This document shows positions 1 through 5,800 of a stretch of 5,800 bases of DNA, in pieces. The notes under the pieces are model-generated. The model saw nothing but the letters and a program-made list of their open reading frames with translations, had not been told where the DNA came from and made no database searches. A program made the translations under genes and the position numbers. Position 1 is the first letter of the stretch. Every line of letters begins with the position of its first letter. The stretch comes from an uncultured Bifidobacterium sp. (GTDB lineage: Bacteria > Actinomycetota > Actinomycetes > Actinomycetales > Bifidobacteriaceae): contig CALNAE010000175.1 in NCBI GenBank assembly GCA_937874315.1, positions 1 to 5,800 on the forward strand, read 5' to 3'.

Positions 1-492
1 AGTGATGCGCAGGCCGCGTTGGGCGACCAATCACAGGTGCAGATCATGGGGCCGATAGCCGAACGCATGCAGTGGGAGAGCATCATCAACGTGATGATGG
101 CGATGCTGATCGGACTGCTCGCCGTGGCGGTGCTGATCGCGTTGATCGGCGTGGCCAATACGCTGATGCTCTCGGTTATCGAGCGAACTCGTGAGTCGGC
201 GACCTTGCGGGCCATCGGCATGACCAGAGCGCAGCTGCGCAGATCCCTGGCCGTCGAGGCATTGCTGATAGCCGTGGTCAGCGGCGTGACCGGCATCGTG
301 CTGGGCACCGCATTCGGATGGTTGGGTTCCTACATGGTCTTCAGCCTGTTCGGAACCGTAGCGTTCCCCCTCGATTGGGTTACGAATATCGCGGTGCTCG
401 TTATCGCCTCGGTGGCGGCCCTGCTGGCCAGCGTCATTCCGGCGCGGCATGCGTTGCGGACCTCACCGGTGGTCGCATTGGCCGAGGCCTGA
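1..492 (+). CDS. ABC transporter permease, FtsX/MacB family, C-terminal part (5' end outside window)
   Basis: The frame is open from the first base of the window to TGA at 490-492, so this is the last 163 codons of a larger gene; a TTG at 19-21 is not a credible start. The visible part has the standard C-terminal FtsX-permease layout. A short extracytoplasmic tail is followed by a membrane helix at about residues 31-59, a cytoplasmic loop with the hallmark ERTRESATLRAIGMTRAQLRR (residues 61-81 of the fragment), a second helix near 83-116, a third near 128-147, and the basic ending IPARHALRTSP...ALAEA. In this family the loop couples the permease to a separate ATPase subunit. Such transporters move peptides or lipids or sense envelope stress; the substrate cannot be read here. 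The gene converges on the two-component system and ends with its own terminator, so it is not in the same operon. The family is secure; full length and partner ATPase are unseen. Confidence 0.93.
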   Translation, partial: SDAQAALGDQSQVQIMGPIAERMQWESIINVMMAMLIGLLAVAVLIALIGVANTLMLSVIERTRESATLRAIGMTRAQLRRSLAVEALLIAVVSGVTGIVLGTAFGWLGSYMVFSLFGTVAFPLDWVTNIAVLVIASVAALLASVIPARHALRTSPVVALAEA

Positions 493-520
493 GTGATAAG
501 TGATAAGTGATAAGTGATGA
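493..520. repeat. 7-bp tandem repeat (GTGATAA), four units
   Basis: Three exact copies of GTGATAA (493-499, 500-506, 507-513) are followed by one variant, GTGATGA (514-520). The array begins directly after the permease stop codon. Because 7 is not a multiple of 3, the TGA and TAA triplets inside the units fall in all three forward frames. The array lies between the stop codon and the terminator stem. It could be a slippage-prone simple repeat, a translational safety block, or a protein-binding array. Only its structure is certain. Confidence 0.95.
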
Positions 521-521
521 T

Positions 522-570
522 AGCCGTTTGATCTAGTACCTAGCTTGGCCTGGCTAGACCAAACGGTTTT
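522..570 (+). terminator. Hairpin terminator between convergent genes, overlapping the response regulator 3' end
   Basis: Bases 524-536 (CCGTTTGATCTAG) are the inverted repeat of 554-566 (CTAGACCAAACGG), with one A/C mismatch (531 against 559) and a 17-nt loop. On the plus strand the stem is followed at once by TTTT (567-570), the classical Rho-independent form, so it should end the permease transcript. In RNA from the minus strand the mismatch becomes a G-U wobble, giving 13 continuous pairs, but the following bases (GCTATCATC) are not a U-run; termination that way is less certain. The stop codon (554-556) and last codons of the response regulator lie inside the right arm. Confidence 0.8.
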
Positions 571-1420
571 CATAGGCGAAGACCACCGCCTGCACGCGAT
601 CGCGCGCGTTGATCTTCGCCAGAATATGCGCCACATGGGTTTTCACCGTCGGCAGGCTGATGAACAGCTTGTCGGCGATTTCCTGGTTGGACAGCCCGTG
701 CGCGATTTCGATCAGCACCTCGCGCTCGCGCGTGGTGAGCTCGTCGAGTTCGGGGTCGGTGTACGGCGCAGTATCAGGTTCGGGCGGCGTGGTCCGATTT
801 GCCGCGCTGCCCGATGGTTGCGTCATCGCGGCATCCGGCGACCAGGGGGCGCCCGCCATCGCCGCGCCGAATGACGGCGGCGCCGTGTGGGGAGTGGTGC
901 CGCCGGTGCCCGTAGTGCCATCGTGCTCCAGCATGCTCTCGATCAACCGGCGTGTGGCGCTCGGCGCGATAATCGCATTGCCCTGATCGACGGTGCGAAT
1001 CGAGGCCAACAGCGTTTCCGGTTCCGTGTCCTTGAGCAGAAACCCCGATGCCCCGGCATGGATGGCGGACATGACGTACTCGTCGAGATCAAACGTCGTC
1101 AGGATGATGACCCGCGTGGTTCGCGGGGCGACGGCGTCATCGCCGTCACGGGCTGCGTCCGCCGCGCCTCCATCGCCGGGCTGCGTCTCCATGGCGCTGA
1201 TCTGTCGGGTGGCCTCGATGCCATCCATACCCGGCATGCGTACGTCCATCAACACGACGTCGGGGTGCAGCGAACAGGCGAGTTCGACAGCCTGGCTTCC
1301 TTCCCCCGCCTGCCCGATGACATGCATATCGGATTGGGAATCGATGACCATGGCGAATCCGGCGCGCACGAGTTCCTGATCATCGACGATGAGGACACGT
1401 ATCGGTTGTACTGCTTGCAT
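554..1420 (-). CDS. NarL/LuxR-family DNA-binding response regulator with extended receiver loop and linker
   Basis: This is the 288-residue transcription factor of the two-component system, expected to be phosphorylated by the adjacent kinase. The receiver domain covers about residues 6-150: acidic pair D13/D14, phosphoacceptor D59 in the segment DVVLMDVRMPGMDG, switch T108 in VIILTTFDLDEYV, and K130 in GFLLKD. The LuxR-type helix-turn-helix covers about 225-288 (LTTREREVLIEIA, then SNQEIADKLFISLPTVKTHV). Relatives are usually about 210-225 residues. The surplus comes from an insert of about 20 residues in the receiver (77-100, rich in D, G and A) and a linker of about 60 residues (164-223, rich in P, T, G and A). 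ATG at 1418-1420 is preceded by an in-frame TAG four codons upstream, which fixes the start; the ribosome site (GAG/GTGG) is weak. The gene lies 106 bp downstream of the kinase on the same strand. Target genes cannot be read from the window. Confidence 0.95.
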   Translation of the reverse strand: MQAVQPIRVLIVDDQELVRAGFAMVIDSQSDMHVIGQAGEGSQAVELACSLHPDVVLMDVRMPGMDGIEATRQISAMETQPGDGGAADAARDGDDAVAPRTTRVIILTTFDLDEYVMSAIHAGASGFLLKDTEPETLLASIRTVDQGNAIIAPSATRRLIESMLEHDGTTGTGGTTPHTAPPSFGAAMAGAPWSPDAAMTQPSGSAANRTTPPEPDTAPYTDPELDELTTREREVLIEIAHGLSNQEIADKLFISLPTVKTHVAHILAKINARDRVQAVVFAYENRLV

Positions 1421-1526
1421 ATCGCCACTCTATCGGTGCATGGCGAAGACCACGAAGCCACGGCGTGTGCAGTCCCTCAACGTTCAGCGAGGCCGCAGGG
1501 CCGAACCGTTTGATAACGGCATGAAG
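1421..1526 (-). other. Intercistronic gap between kinase and response regulator, with small hairpins
   Basis: The gap is 106 bp, longer than usual for a kinase/regulator pair. Reading the minus strand, just after the kinase stop there is CCGTT-ATCA-AACGG (1506-1519), a perfect 5-bp stem with a 4-nt loop, then GGCC-CTGC-GGCC. Neither is followed by a T-run, so this is not a convincing terminator. I found no clear -35/-10 pair for a separate regulator promoter. The hairpins could shape mRNA stability or partial attenuation; that is inference. No coding sequence is supported here. Confidence 0.6.
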
Positions 1527-4148
1527 CTACCGTGGCGAATCTCCCACCGGATGCAATTCCAACGCGTCGCTCCGAGCGCCGGTCGTCCCGGTGGAGCTGG
1601 TTTCTCGCAGCACGCCGAGCAGACGCCGCATGTGGACCAGAGCGGCGCGGCCCCGCTCGCCGATGTGCGTGAAGGCGTCCACGATGAGGTCGGAAGGCGC
1701 CGTCACCCCCTGACTGCCGTAGGTGTCCAACATACGCAGCCCGGCATTCGTCTGCTCGAGCACAGCCGAGAGCGTGGCATGCACTTCGTCCTGAATCTGC
1801 GCACCGATGCGGTTGCGCTCCAGGTTGGCCGCCAACACCTTCTGCTTGTCCTGCTCGGCGCGCAGCGCATCTTCGCGCTGCTGCTGCACCAGTGCGTTGG
1901 AGCCGCGGGATCGGTCCCACAACGCCCATGCCATGGTGCCGGCGCACAACAGCAGCGTCGTGAACCCGATGATGACGCCGGTGGCTATGGCGCCCGGCAA
2001 CGACATCGTTCCGGTCGCGCCGGATGGCAGTCCAAACAACACATGTGCCAACGAGCGTCTGCCCATGCCGCCCACCACGCATGAGACGACTATGAGCAGG
2101 CAATTGGCAACCACGGCCCCAATCACCCAACGACGGGCCGAGCTCCGGCCGTACATCATCACCGAATAGAGCGAAAGCAGCACGAGAATATTCTCCAGGC
2201 TTATGGTGCCCAAGAAGAACAGTTGCAACGTCGAACAGCCGGCGATGATCACTGCGCTGAGTTCCGGCGCCCGTCGCCGTATGGCCAGGGGAATCAGCGT
2301 GACGAGAACCCACAGCGAAGCGATGGTTTTCACGCCGGAATCGGGTTCGAAGACGAAATTGAGCTGCGTGGTCCCCATACGCATGTCGATGAAGGTGAAG
2401 AACGCCATCAAGACGAATGTGCTCGCCGTATCCATGGCCAGATAATGACGTTGCGTCCACAACGACATTCGCTCCACCCAATTGCCGGATGTCTGCGACT
2501 CGCCATCGGCGTGCAGCGGCAGCGAATGATACTGCCGTACCAACGTCGCAGCCCGCGAGGCAAGTGAGGAGGTCAGCGTTGCCATGAGGCTCGAAGGCGG
2601 CGCCGGCACCTGCGCCGATCCACCGGAAGCGTTCGCAAGAGCGGCCACGTGCGCGGCATCGCGCATGACGTCGCGTTGCGGTGCTGGCGCCTCGTCGCCT
2701 TGTCGTGAAGCGGCGTATCGGCGAGGAGGAACGCCGCCGCTGGTGATGACACGAGGAGACTGGGTGGGTCGCGAAGAGACGACGCCGCGTGACGCGACCG
2801 CGCGCGTCTGTGACCGTCGCGCTTGTCCATTGCGTGGAACCGTGCCGCGTTTGGCATCGGCGACGTACGGAATGGTGGCGGCTACCAGAAAACCGCCGTT
2901 CTCACACGGGCCGGTCTCGACGCGACCGTTGACCACGCCGATTCGTTCATGCATGCCGATAAGCCCGAATCCCGGCGAGTGGCCGTCCTGCTGCGAGTCG
3001 GCTCCTTTGCCGTCGTCGCGAATCGAGAGCTGGAGCGCGCGCTCGTCCCATGTTTCCTGCACGTCCACACGCACGTGGTCGCCGGCGTATTTGCGGATGT
3101 TGGTCAGGGATTCCTGGATGATGCGATACATCACCGTCGAACCGGCCTCTCCCAATGCTTGGGGGTTCGACGGGCCCGCGATGATTCTGGTGATGGTGTT
3201 CGTCGGCGAGGCGATGCGGGCTTCGAAGATCAGTCGATCGATGTCGTGATAGCCCACTTCCCGGGTGCCGTCGAATACGCCTAATAGCTCACCCATGTTA
3301 TGCAAGGCGTGTTCCGATTCGCGTCGTATCGTCTCCATGGTGCCGCGCGCCAGCGCCGGGTCATGCGCTGCGGCATAGCGGCCACCGTCCGATTGCACGA
3401 TGATGATGGATAGCGTATGGGCGACCATGTCATGCATGTCGCGTGCGATACGCGCGCGTTCGGCCAGTGTGGCGATGCGACGTTCCTCGTCCTCGCGCGC
3501 CGCGATGGAGGCGTTGCGCTCCTGCATCAACCTCACCATGCGGATTCTGCTGCGCTGCCAGTAGGCGATGACGATGCAGGAGAGCAGCGTGATGGAGATA
3601 AGGGCGAAGACGACCAGCCATGCCGTGCCCAGCGATCGTGCACAGCCCCGGTTCATGCCACTGGCGTATACGACGTCGCACTCGTCGCGGTTGGTGGTGC
3701 CGTGCGCTCGTCGTCGATCGATCAGCGCGCCGACCTCGATTGACCAGGTCATCACCGTGCCGGCGATGAACGCCATGGTGAACGACAGGATTATGAAGGC
3801 TCGGGTGCGCACCGGATCGCCATACACGATGGCGGAATAAAGCAGGACCGGCGCGAAGATGTCTGCGATGACGATGCTTGGACCGATAAGCAGATGGAGG
3901 AGCACCAGGGCCACGAATAGCAGGGCGCTCGCCTGTGGCCATCGGCGTCTGGTGGCGATGGGGACGATCAGCGCGACCGACCAGAGCATGCCAACGGTGC
4001 CGGAAAAGTTATGGAGCAGCCCTGGATCCTCCGTGGACACGGATGACCCGATGCCGATGAGAAGCAACGCCAGCAGAAGGGACAACAGGACGTCGACGGG
4101 GTACACTGAACGTTTGCCCCAGCCGAGAATCCGTTTGACCACATGCAT
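1527..4148 (-). CDS. Membrane sensor histidine kinase fused to a second, degenerate sensor-kinase module
   Basis: The 873-residue protein contains two related modules. Module 1 (1-430) is complete: six membrane helices (about 18-36, 52-66, 72-90, 91-110, 114-135, 173-197), an outside loop 136-172 with C157 and C169, a HisKA_3 dimerization region with phosphoacceptor H239 in ERARIARDMHDMVAHTLS, and an ATPase domain with N350 (QESLTNIRKYA), DDGKG (378-382) and GFGLIGMHERI (393-403). A basic, probably disordered linker (431-560) follows. Module 2 (561-850) repeats the six-helix sensor (about 570-587, 606-623, 629-647, 650-667, 674-692, 720-744) and the dimerization helices, with Q786 (codon CAG, 1791-1793) at the His position, and ends without any ATPase domain. 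The two sensors align at VPIATRRRWPQAS and IPLAIRRRAPELS. Typical kinases of this family are about 370-480 residues. ATG at 4146-4148 has an in-frame TGA two codons upstream; no clear ribosome site is visible. The partner is the downstream response regulator; the signal is unknown. Confidence 0.9.
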   Translation of the reverse strand: MHVVKRILGWGKRSVYPVDVLLSLLLALLLIGIGSSVSTEDPGLLHNFSGTVGMLWSVALIVPIATRRRWPQASALLFVALVLLHLLIGPSIVIADIFAPVLLYSAIVYGDPVRTRAFIILSFTMAFIAGTVMTWSIEVGALIDRRRAHGTTNRDECDVVYASGMNRGCARSLGTAWLVVFALISITLLSCIVIAYWQRSRIRMVRLMQERNASIAAREDEERRIATLAERARIARDMHDMVAHTLSIIIVQSDGGRYAAAHDPALARGTMETIRRESEHALHNMGELLGVFDGTREVGYHDIDRLIFEARIASPTNTITRIIAGPSNPQALGEAGSTVMYRIIQESLTNIRKYAGDHVRVDVQETWDERALQLSIRDDGKGADSQQDGHSPGFGLIGMHERIGVVNGRVETGPCENGGFLVAATIPYVADAKRGTVPRNGQARRSQTRAVASRGVVSSRPTQSPRVITSGGVPPRRYAASRQGDEAPAPQRDVMRDAAHVAALANASGGSAQVPAPPSSLMATLTSSLASRAATLVRQYHSLPLHADGESQTSGNWVERMSLWTQRHYLAMDTASTFVLMAFFTFIDMRMGTTQLNFVFEPDSGVKTIASLWVLVTLIPLAIRRRAPELSAVIIAGCSTLQLFFLGTISLENILVLLSLYSVMMYGRSSARRWVIGAVVANCLLIVVSCVVGGMGRRSLAHVLFGLPSGATGTMSLPGAIATGVIIGFTTLLLCAGTMAWALWDRSRGSNALVQQQREDALRAEQDKQKVLAANLERNRIGAQIQDEVHATLSAVLEQTNAGLRMLDTYGSQGVTAPSDLIVDAFTHIGERGRAALVHMRRLLGVLRETSSTGTTGARSDALELHPVGDSPR

Positions 4149-4265
4149 GATTCAAGGCTAACGCAGTGTCCCAGCATCGGATATCATGCGGGAAGATGAT
4201 TGTCGTCGGCTGCGATCCGTCCGGAACCGTGATTGTTCGGGTATCGTGATGCTGCAGTGCGTCGC

Positions 4266-4295
4266 GGGATGTCGCGGTTCGGGATGTCGCGGTTC
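4266..4295. repeat. Perfect 15-bp tandem duplication upstream of pip
   Basis: The unit GGGATGTCGCGGTTC occurs twice head to tail (4266-4280 and 4281-4295) with no mismatch. The core GTCGCGG also appears just before it at 4261-4267, making three cores, and GTTCGGG recurs at 4234-4240. The duplication lies 84 bp upstream of the peptidase start and 117 bp from the kinase start. It could be a recent slippage duplication or a repeated regulator site; the sequence alone does not decide. Confidence 0.95.
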
Positions 4296-4363
4296 GGCAC
4301 GACGCGTCGCCTGCGGGCGTCGTCCGCGAGTGTCGCGCATCGGGGATCTGCAGTCGGGAGTTT

Positions 4364-4373
4364 GGAAAGGAAG
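4364..4373 (+). promoter_or_regulatory. Ribosome binding site of pip
   Basis: GGAAAGGAAG contains AGGA (4368-4371) with 7 nt to the ATG at 4379-4381. This spacing favours that ATG over the second one at 4385, which would be 13 nt away. It is the strongest Shine-Dalgarno sequence in the window; those of the kinase and response regulator are weak or absent. Confidence 0.8.
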
Positions 4374-4378
4374 TCGTC

Positions 4379-5719
4379 ATGACCATGCTGCATCACTACT
4401 ACGTACCCGGGCTGTACGTCGAGGAGCACGCGATCGACGTGCCGTTCGATTGGACCGGTAAGCAACCGGGAGCCCCGCTCGATGGCGAAACGCTGCGGCT
4501 ATTCTACCGTGTGATCGCCTCACCCGAGCATGTTCATGACGAGCTGCCACTGCTGGTGTTCTTACAGGGCGGACCGGGTGGTGCCGGCCCCCGGCCGCTG
4601 AATCCGACCTCGGACGGCTGGATCGCCGAAGCGGTGAAGCATTTCCGGGTGGTGCTGCCGGACCAGCGCGGTACCGGGCGTTCCTCCGGCGTCGATTCGC
4701 ATGCGCTGGCATCATGGGGCGATCCCGCCGGGCAGGCGAGACGGCTCAAGCATTATCTGGCCGATTCCATCGTGCGGGATTTCGAGCATCTGCGGCGTGT
4801 CGGATTCGAGCGACGTCCTTGGGTGACGCTCGGACAGAGCTATGGCGGCTTTCTCACGTTGAGTTACCTCTCGCTGTTTCCCGAGGGTGTCGCGGCGAGT
4901 TTCACCACGGGCGGCATCCCGCATGTGCCGGCCGATGCGAAGGAGCTGTATCGTCATACCTTTCCCAGAATGGCGCGCAAAACGGCGCAGTTCTACGAGC
5001 GGTATCCCCAGGATGTCGAGCGGGTGGCAACGGTGGCCGACTACCTGCATGACCATGATGTCGCGTTGCCCAACGGCGATCGGTTGAGCGTCGAACGGCT
5101 GCAGACGCTGGGTGCCGACTTTGGCATGAAACCGAGTTTCGAACGGCTGCATTGGCTGTTGGACACGGCTTTCGTGGCCGGCGACGGTAGAGCGAACCGC
5201 GATTCGCCGTTATCGGACACCTTCCTCGATGCAGTGATGACGGCCACCGCTTCGCGTCCTCTGTATTGGCCGCTGCAGGAGTTCATCTATGCGAACGGCA
5301 CGTTGCATGAACCGATCGACTGGGCGGCGCAGCAGGTGCGTGACACGATGCCCGCGTTCGATGTGGCGGCGCGTCCGTTGACGTTCACCGGCGAGGCGAT
5401 CTTCCCGTGGATGTTCCGTCAGGAACGGGCGCTACGTCCCTACGCCGATGCCGTGGACGAGCTGATGCGCGACACGAGTTTCGGGCTGATCTACGACGCT
5501 GATCGTCTCGAACGCAATACGGTGCCGTTGCAGGCGGCTGTCTACTTCGACGACATGTACGTCGATTCCGGGTTGCAGCTGGACACGTTGTCCCGTATTG
5601 GCAACTCGCATTATTGGGTGACCAACGAATTCGAGCATGACGGGCTGCATGGCGACGCCGTCTTCCGGCATATCTACCAGGAGGCGCTCGACCGAGGCGA
5701 TTTGGCGGAGCTGTTCTGA
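4379..5719 (+). CDS. pip: Proline iminopeptidase (prolyl aminopeptidase), alpha/beta-hydrolase family S33
   Basis: The 446-residue enzyme is expected to release N-terminal proline from peptides in the cytoplasm; no signal peptide or membrane helix is visible. Family S33 motifs appear in order. The oxyanion-hole segment is LVFLQGGPGGAGPRP (59-73), in the QGGPGG form seen in long actinobacterial members rather than HGGPG. Next come DQRGTGRSS (95-103) and the nucleophile elbow GQSYGG (152-157) with S154. Near the C-terminus are AVYFDDMYVD (387-396) and WVTNEFEHDGLHGD (413-426), which should supply the catalytic Asp (probably D391 or D392) and His (probably H420; H424 is the alternative). The length fits the long (about 420-450) branch; the short branch is about 310. 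A good ribosome site fixes the start. It is divergent from the kinase gene and ends without a visible terminator. Bifidobacteria use such enzymes on proline-rich peptides, but substrate range cannot be judged here. Family certain, exact specificity likely. Confidence 0.93.
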   Translation: MTMLHHYYVPGLYVEEHAIDVPFDWTGKQPGAPLDGETLRLFYRVIASPEHVHDELPLLVFLQGGPGGAGPRPLNPTSDGWIAEAVKHFRVVLPDQRGTGRSSGVDSHALASWGDPAGQARRLKHYLADSIVRDFEHLRRVGFERRPWVTLGQSYGGFLTLSYLSLFPEGVAASFTTGGIPHVPADAKELYRHTFPRMARKTAQFYERYPQDVERVATVADYLHDHDVALPNGDRLSVERLQTLGADFGMKPSFERLHWLLDTAFVAGDGRANRDSPLSDTFLDAVMTATASRPLYWPLQEFIYANGTLHEPIDWAAQQVRDTMPAFDVAARPLTFTGEAIFPWMFRQERALRPYADAVDELMRDTSFGLIYDADRLERNTVPLQAAVYFDDMYVDSGLQLDTLSRIGNSHYWVTNEFEHDGLHGDAVFRHIYQEALDRGDLAELF

Positions 5720-5800
5720 TTCCGACACGGCCAGGCGCGACGTTGCGGACGGGCAGTACGCTGTCAAATACATGGCGACGCAAGTCATACATGACCATAC
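5720..5800. other. Downstream tail of pip, no gene recognised
   Basis: The last 81 bp follow the peptidase stop codon. There is no hairpin with a T-run, so the terminator, if any, lies beyond the window. A short palindrome GTCAT-AC-ATGAC sits at 5784-5795 and could be part of an operator for a gene to the right. TGTCAA at 5762-5767 reads TTGACA on the minus strand, but no matching -10 follows it. Nothing else is supportable. Confidence 0.6.

Larger units (their letters stand above)
4149..4378. promoter_or_regulatory. Divergent intergenic region between sensor kinase and proline iminopeptidase
   Basis: These 230 bp must carry the promoters of two divergent genes unless the peptidase is read from elsewhere. 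I did not find a -35/-10 pair good enough to call on either strand. Weak candidates are TATCGT (4242-4247) for the plus strand and ACGACA followed by TATCCG or a shifted equivalent for the minus strand. Other visible structure: ATCAT-N8-ATGAT (4183-4200), close to the kinase start and possibly an operator half-site pair; a 15-bp tandem duplication (4266-4295); and recurring GTCGCG cores (4261, 4271, 4286, 4332). A shared control region is an inference from the layout. No coding sequence is supported here. Confidence 0.5.

Noticed and set aside
19..21. TTG as start codon of the permease fragment
   Set aside because: The frame is open to the window edge and the product begins mid-domain, so the true start is outside the window.
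1506..1519. Hairpin after the kinase stop as a Rho-independent terminator
   Set aside because: Only five base pairs and no T-run; it would also cut the regulator off from its kinase without a visible replacement promoter.
1389..2084. 231-codon plus-strand frame antisense to kinase and regulator
   Set aside because: No motif, biased composition, no ribosome site, and it lies opposite strongly supported coding sequence.
1477..2481. 334-codon open frame on the minus strand overlapping kinase module 2
   Set aside because: Its translation is rich in R, H and G with no recognisable motif, and the overlapping kinase frame shows clear helices and kinase-family similarity. It is a high-GC shadow frame.
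2584..3249. 221-codon plus-strand frame antisense to the kinase core and linker
   Set aside because: It mirrors the codon pattern of the conserved ATPase and linker on the minus strand; no independent support.
4184..4465. Small minus-strand frames with a PNRDI repeat in the divergent region
   Set aside because: The peptide repeat is simply the 15-bp DNA duplication read in frame; the frames run into the peptidase gene and have no family resemblance.
5432..5788. 118-codon minus-strand frame antisense to the peptidase C-terminus
   Set aside because: It overlaps the conserved catalytic region of the peptidase and lacks motifs of its own.
5784..5795. Palindrome GTCAT-AC-ATGAC near the right edge as an operator
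   Set aside because: Too short, and the gene it might control is not visible.

Overview
The window looks like chromosomal DNA of a high-GC actinobacterium, most probably a Bifidobacterium. The basis is high GC with strong third-position G/C preference, NarL-type regulator and DesK/NarL-type kinase sequences of actinobacterial style, and a long (446-residue) actinobacterial prolyl aminopeptidase. The genus is inferred from general resemblance, not from a database match. I see no RNA genes, insertion sequences or CRISPR.

Layout, left to right. (1) Positions 1-492, plus strand: the C-terminal part of an FtsX/MacB-type ABC transporter permease, cut by the left edge. (2) Positions 493-570: a short convergent intergenic segment with a 7-bp tandem repeat that places stop codons in all three forward frames, then a hairpin terminator that runs into the 3' end of the next gene. 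(3) Positions 554-1420, minus strand: a NarL/LuxR-type response regulator with two unusual insertions. (4) Positions 1421-1526: a 106-bp intercistronic gap. (5) Positions 1527-4148, minus strand: an 873-residue membrane sensor made of a complete histidine kinase fused in frame to a second copy of the six-helix sensor plus dimerization region. The second copy has Gln in place of the phosphoacceptor His and has no ATPase domain. (6) Positions 4149-4378: a divergent intergenic region with a perfect 15-bp tandem duplication. (7) Positions 4379-5719, plus strand: a cytoplasmic proline iminopeptidase. (8) Positions 5720-5800: tail with no gene recognised.

How the genes work together: kinase and regulator are on the same strand, kinase first, and almost certainly form one two-component system. 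Systems of this kind in Gram-positive bacteria often sit beside FtsX-type ABC transporters that handle peptides or cell-envelope stress. Here the permease is convergent, so co-regulation is possible but not shown. The peptidase is transcribed divergently from the kinase and shares its upstream region.

The most notable item is the fused kinase/pseudokinase sensor. It predicts a 12-helix polypeptide in which one phosphorylation-competent module is tethered to one that cannot be phosphorylated at the usual site and cannot bind ATP.
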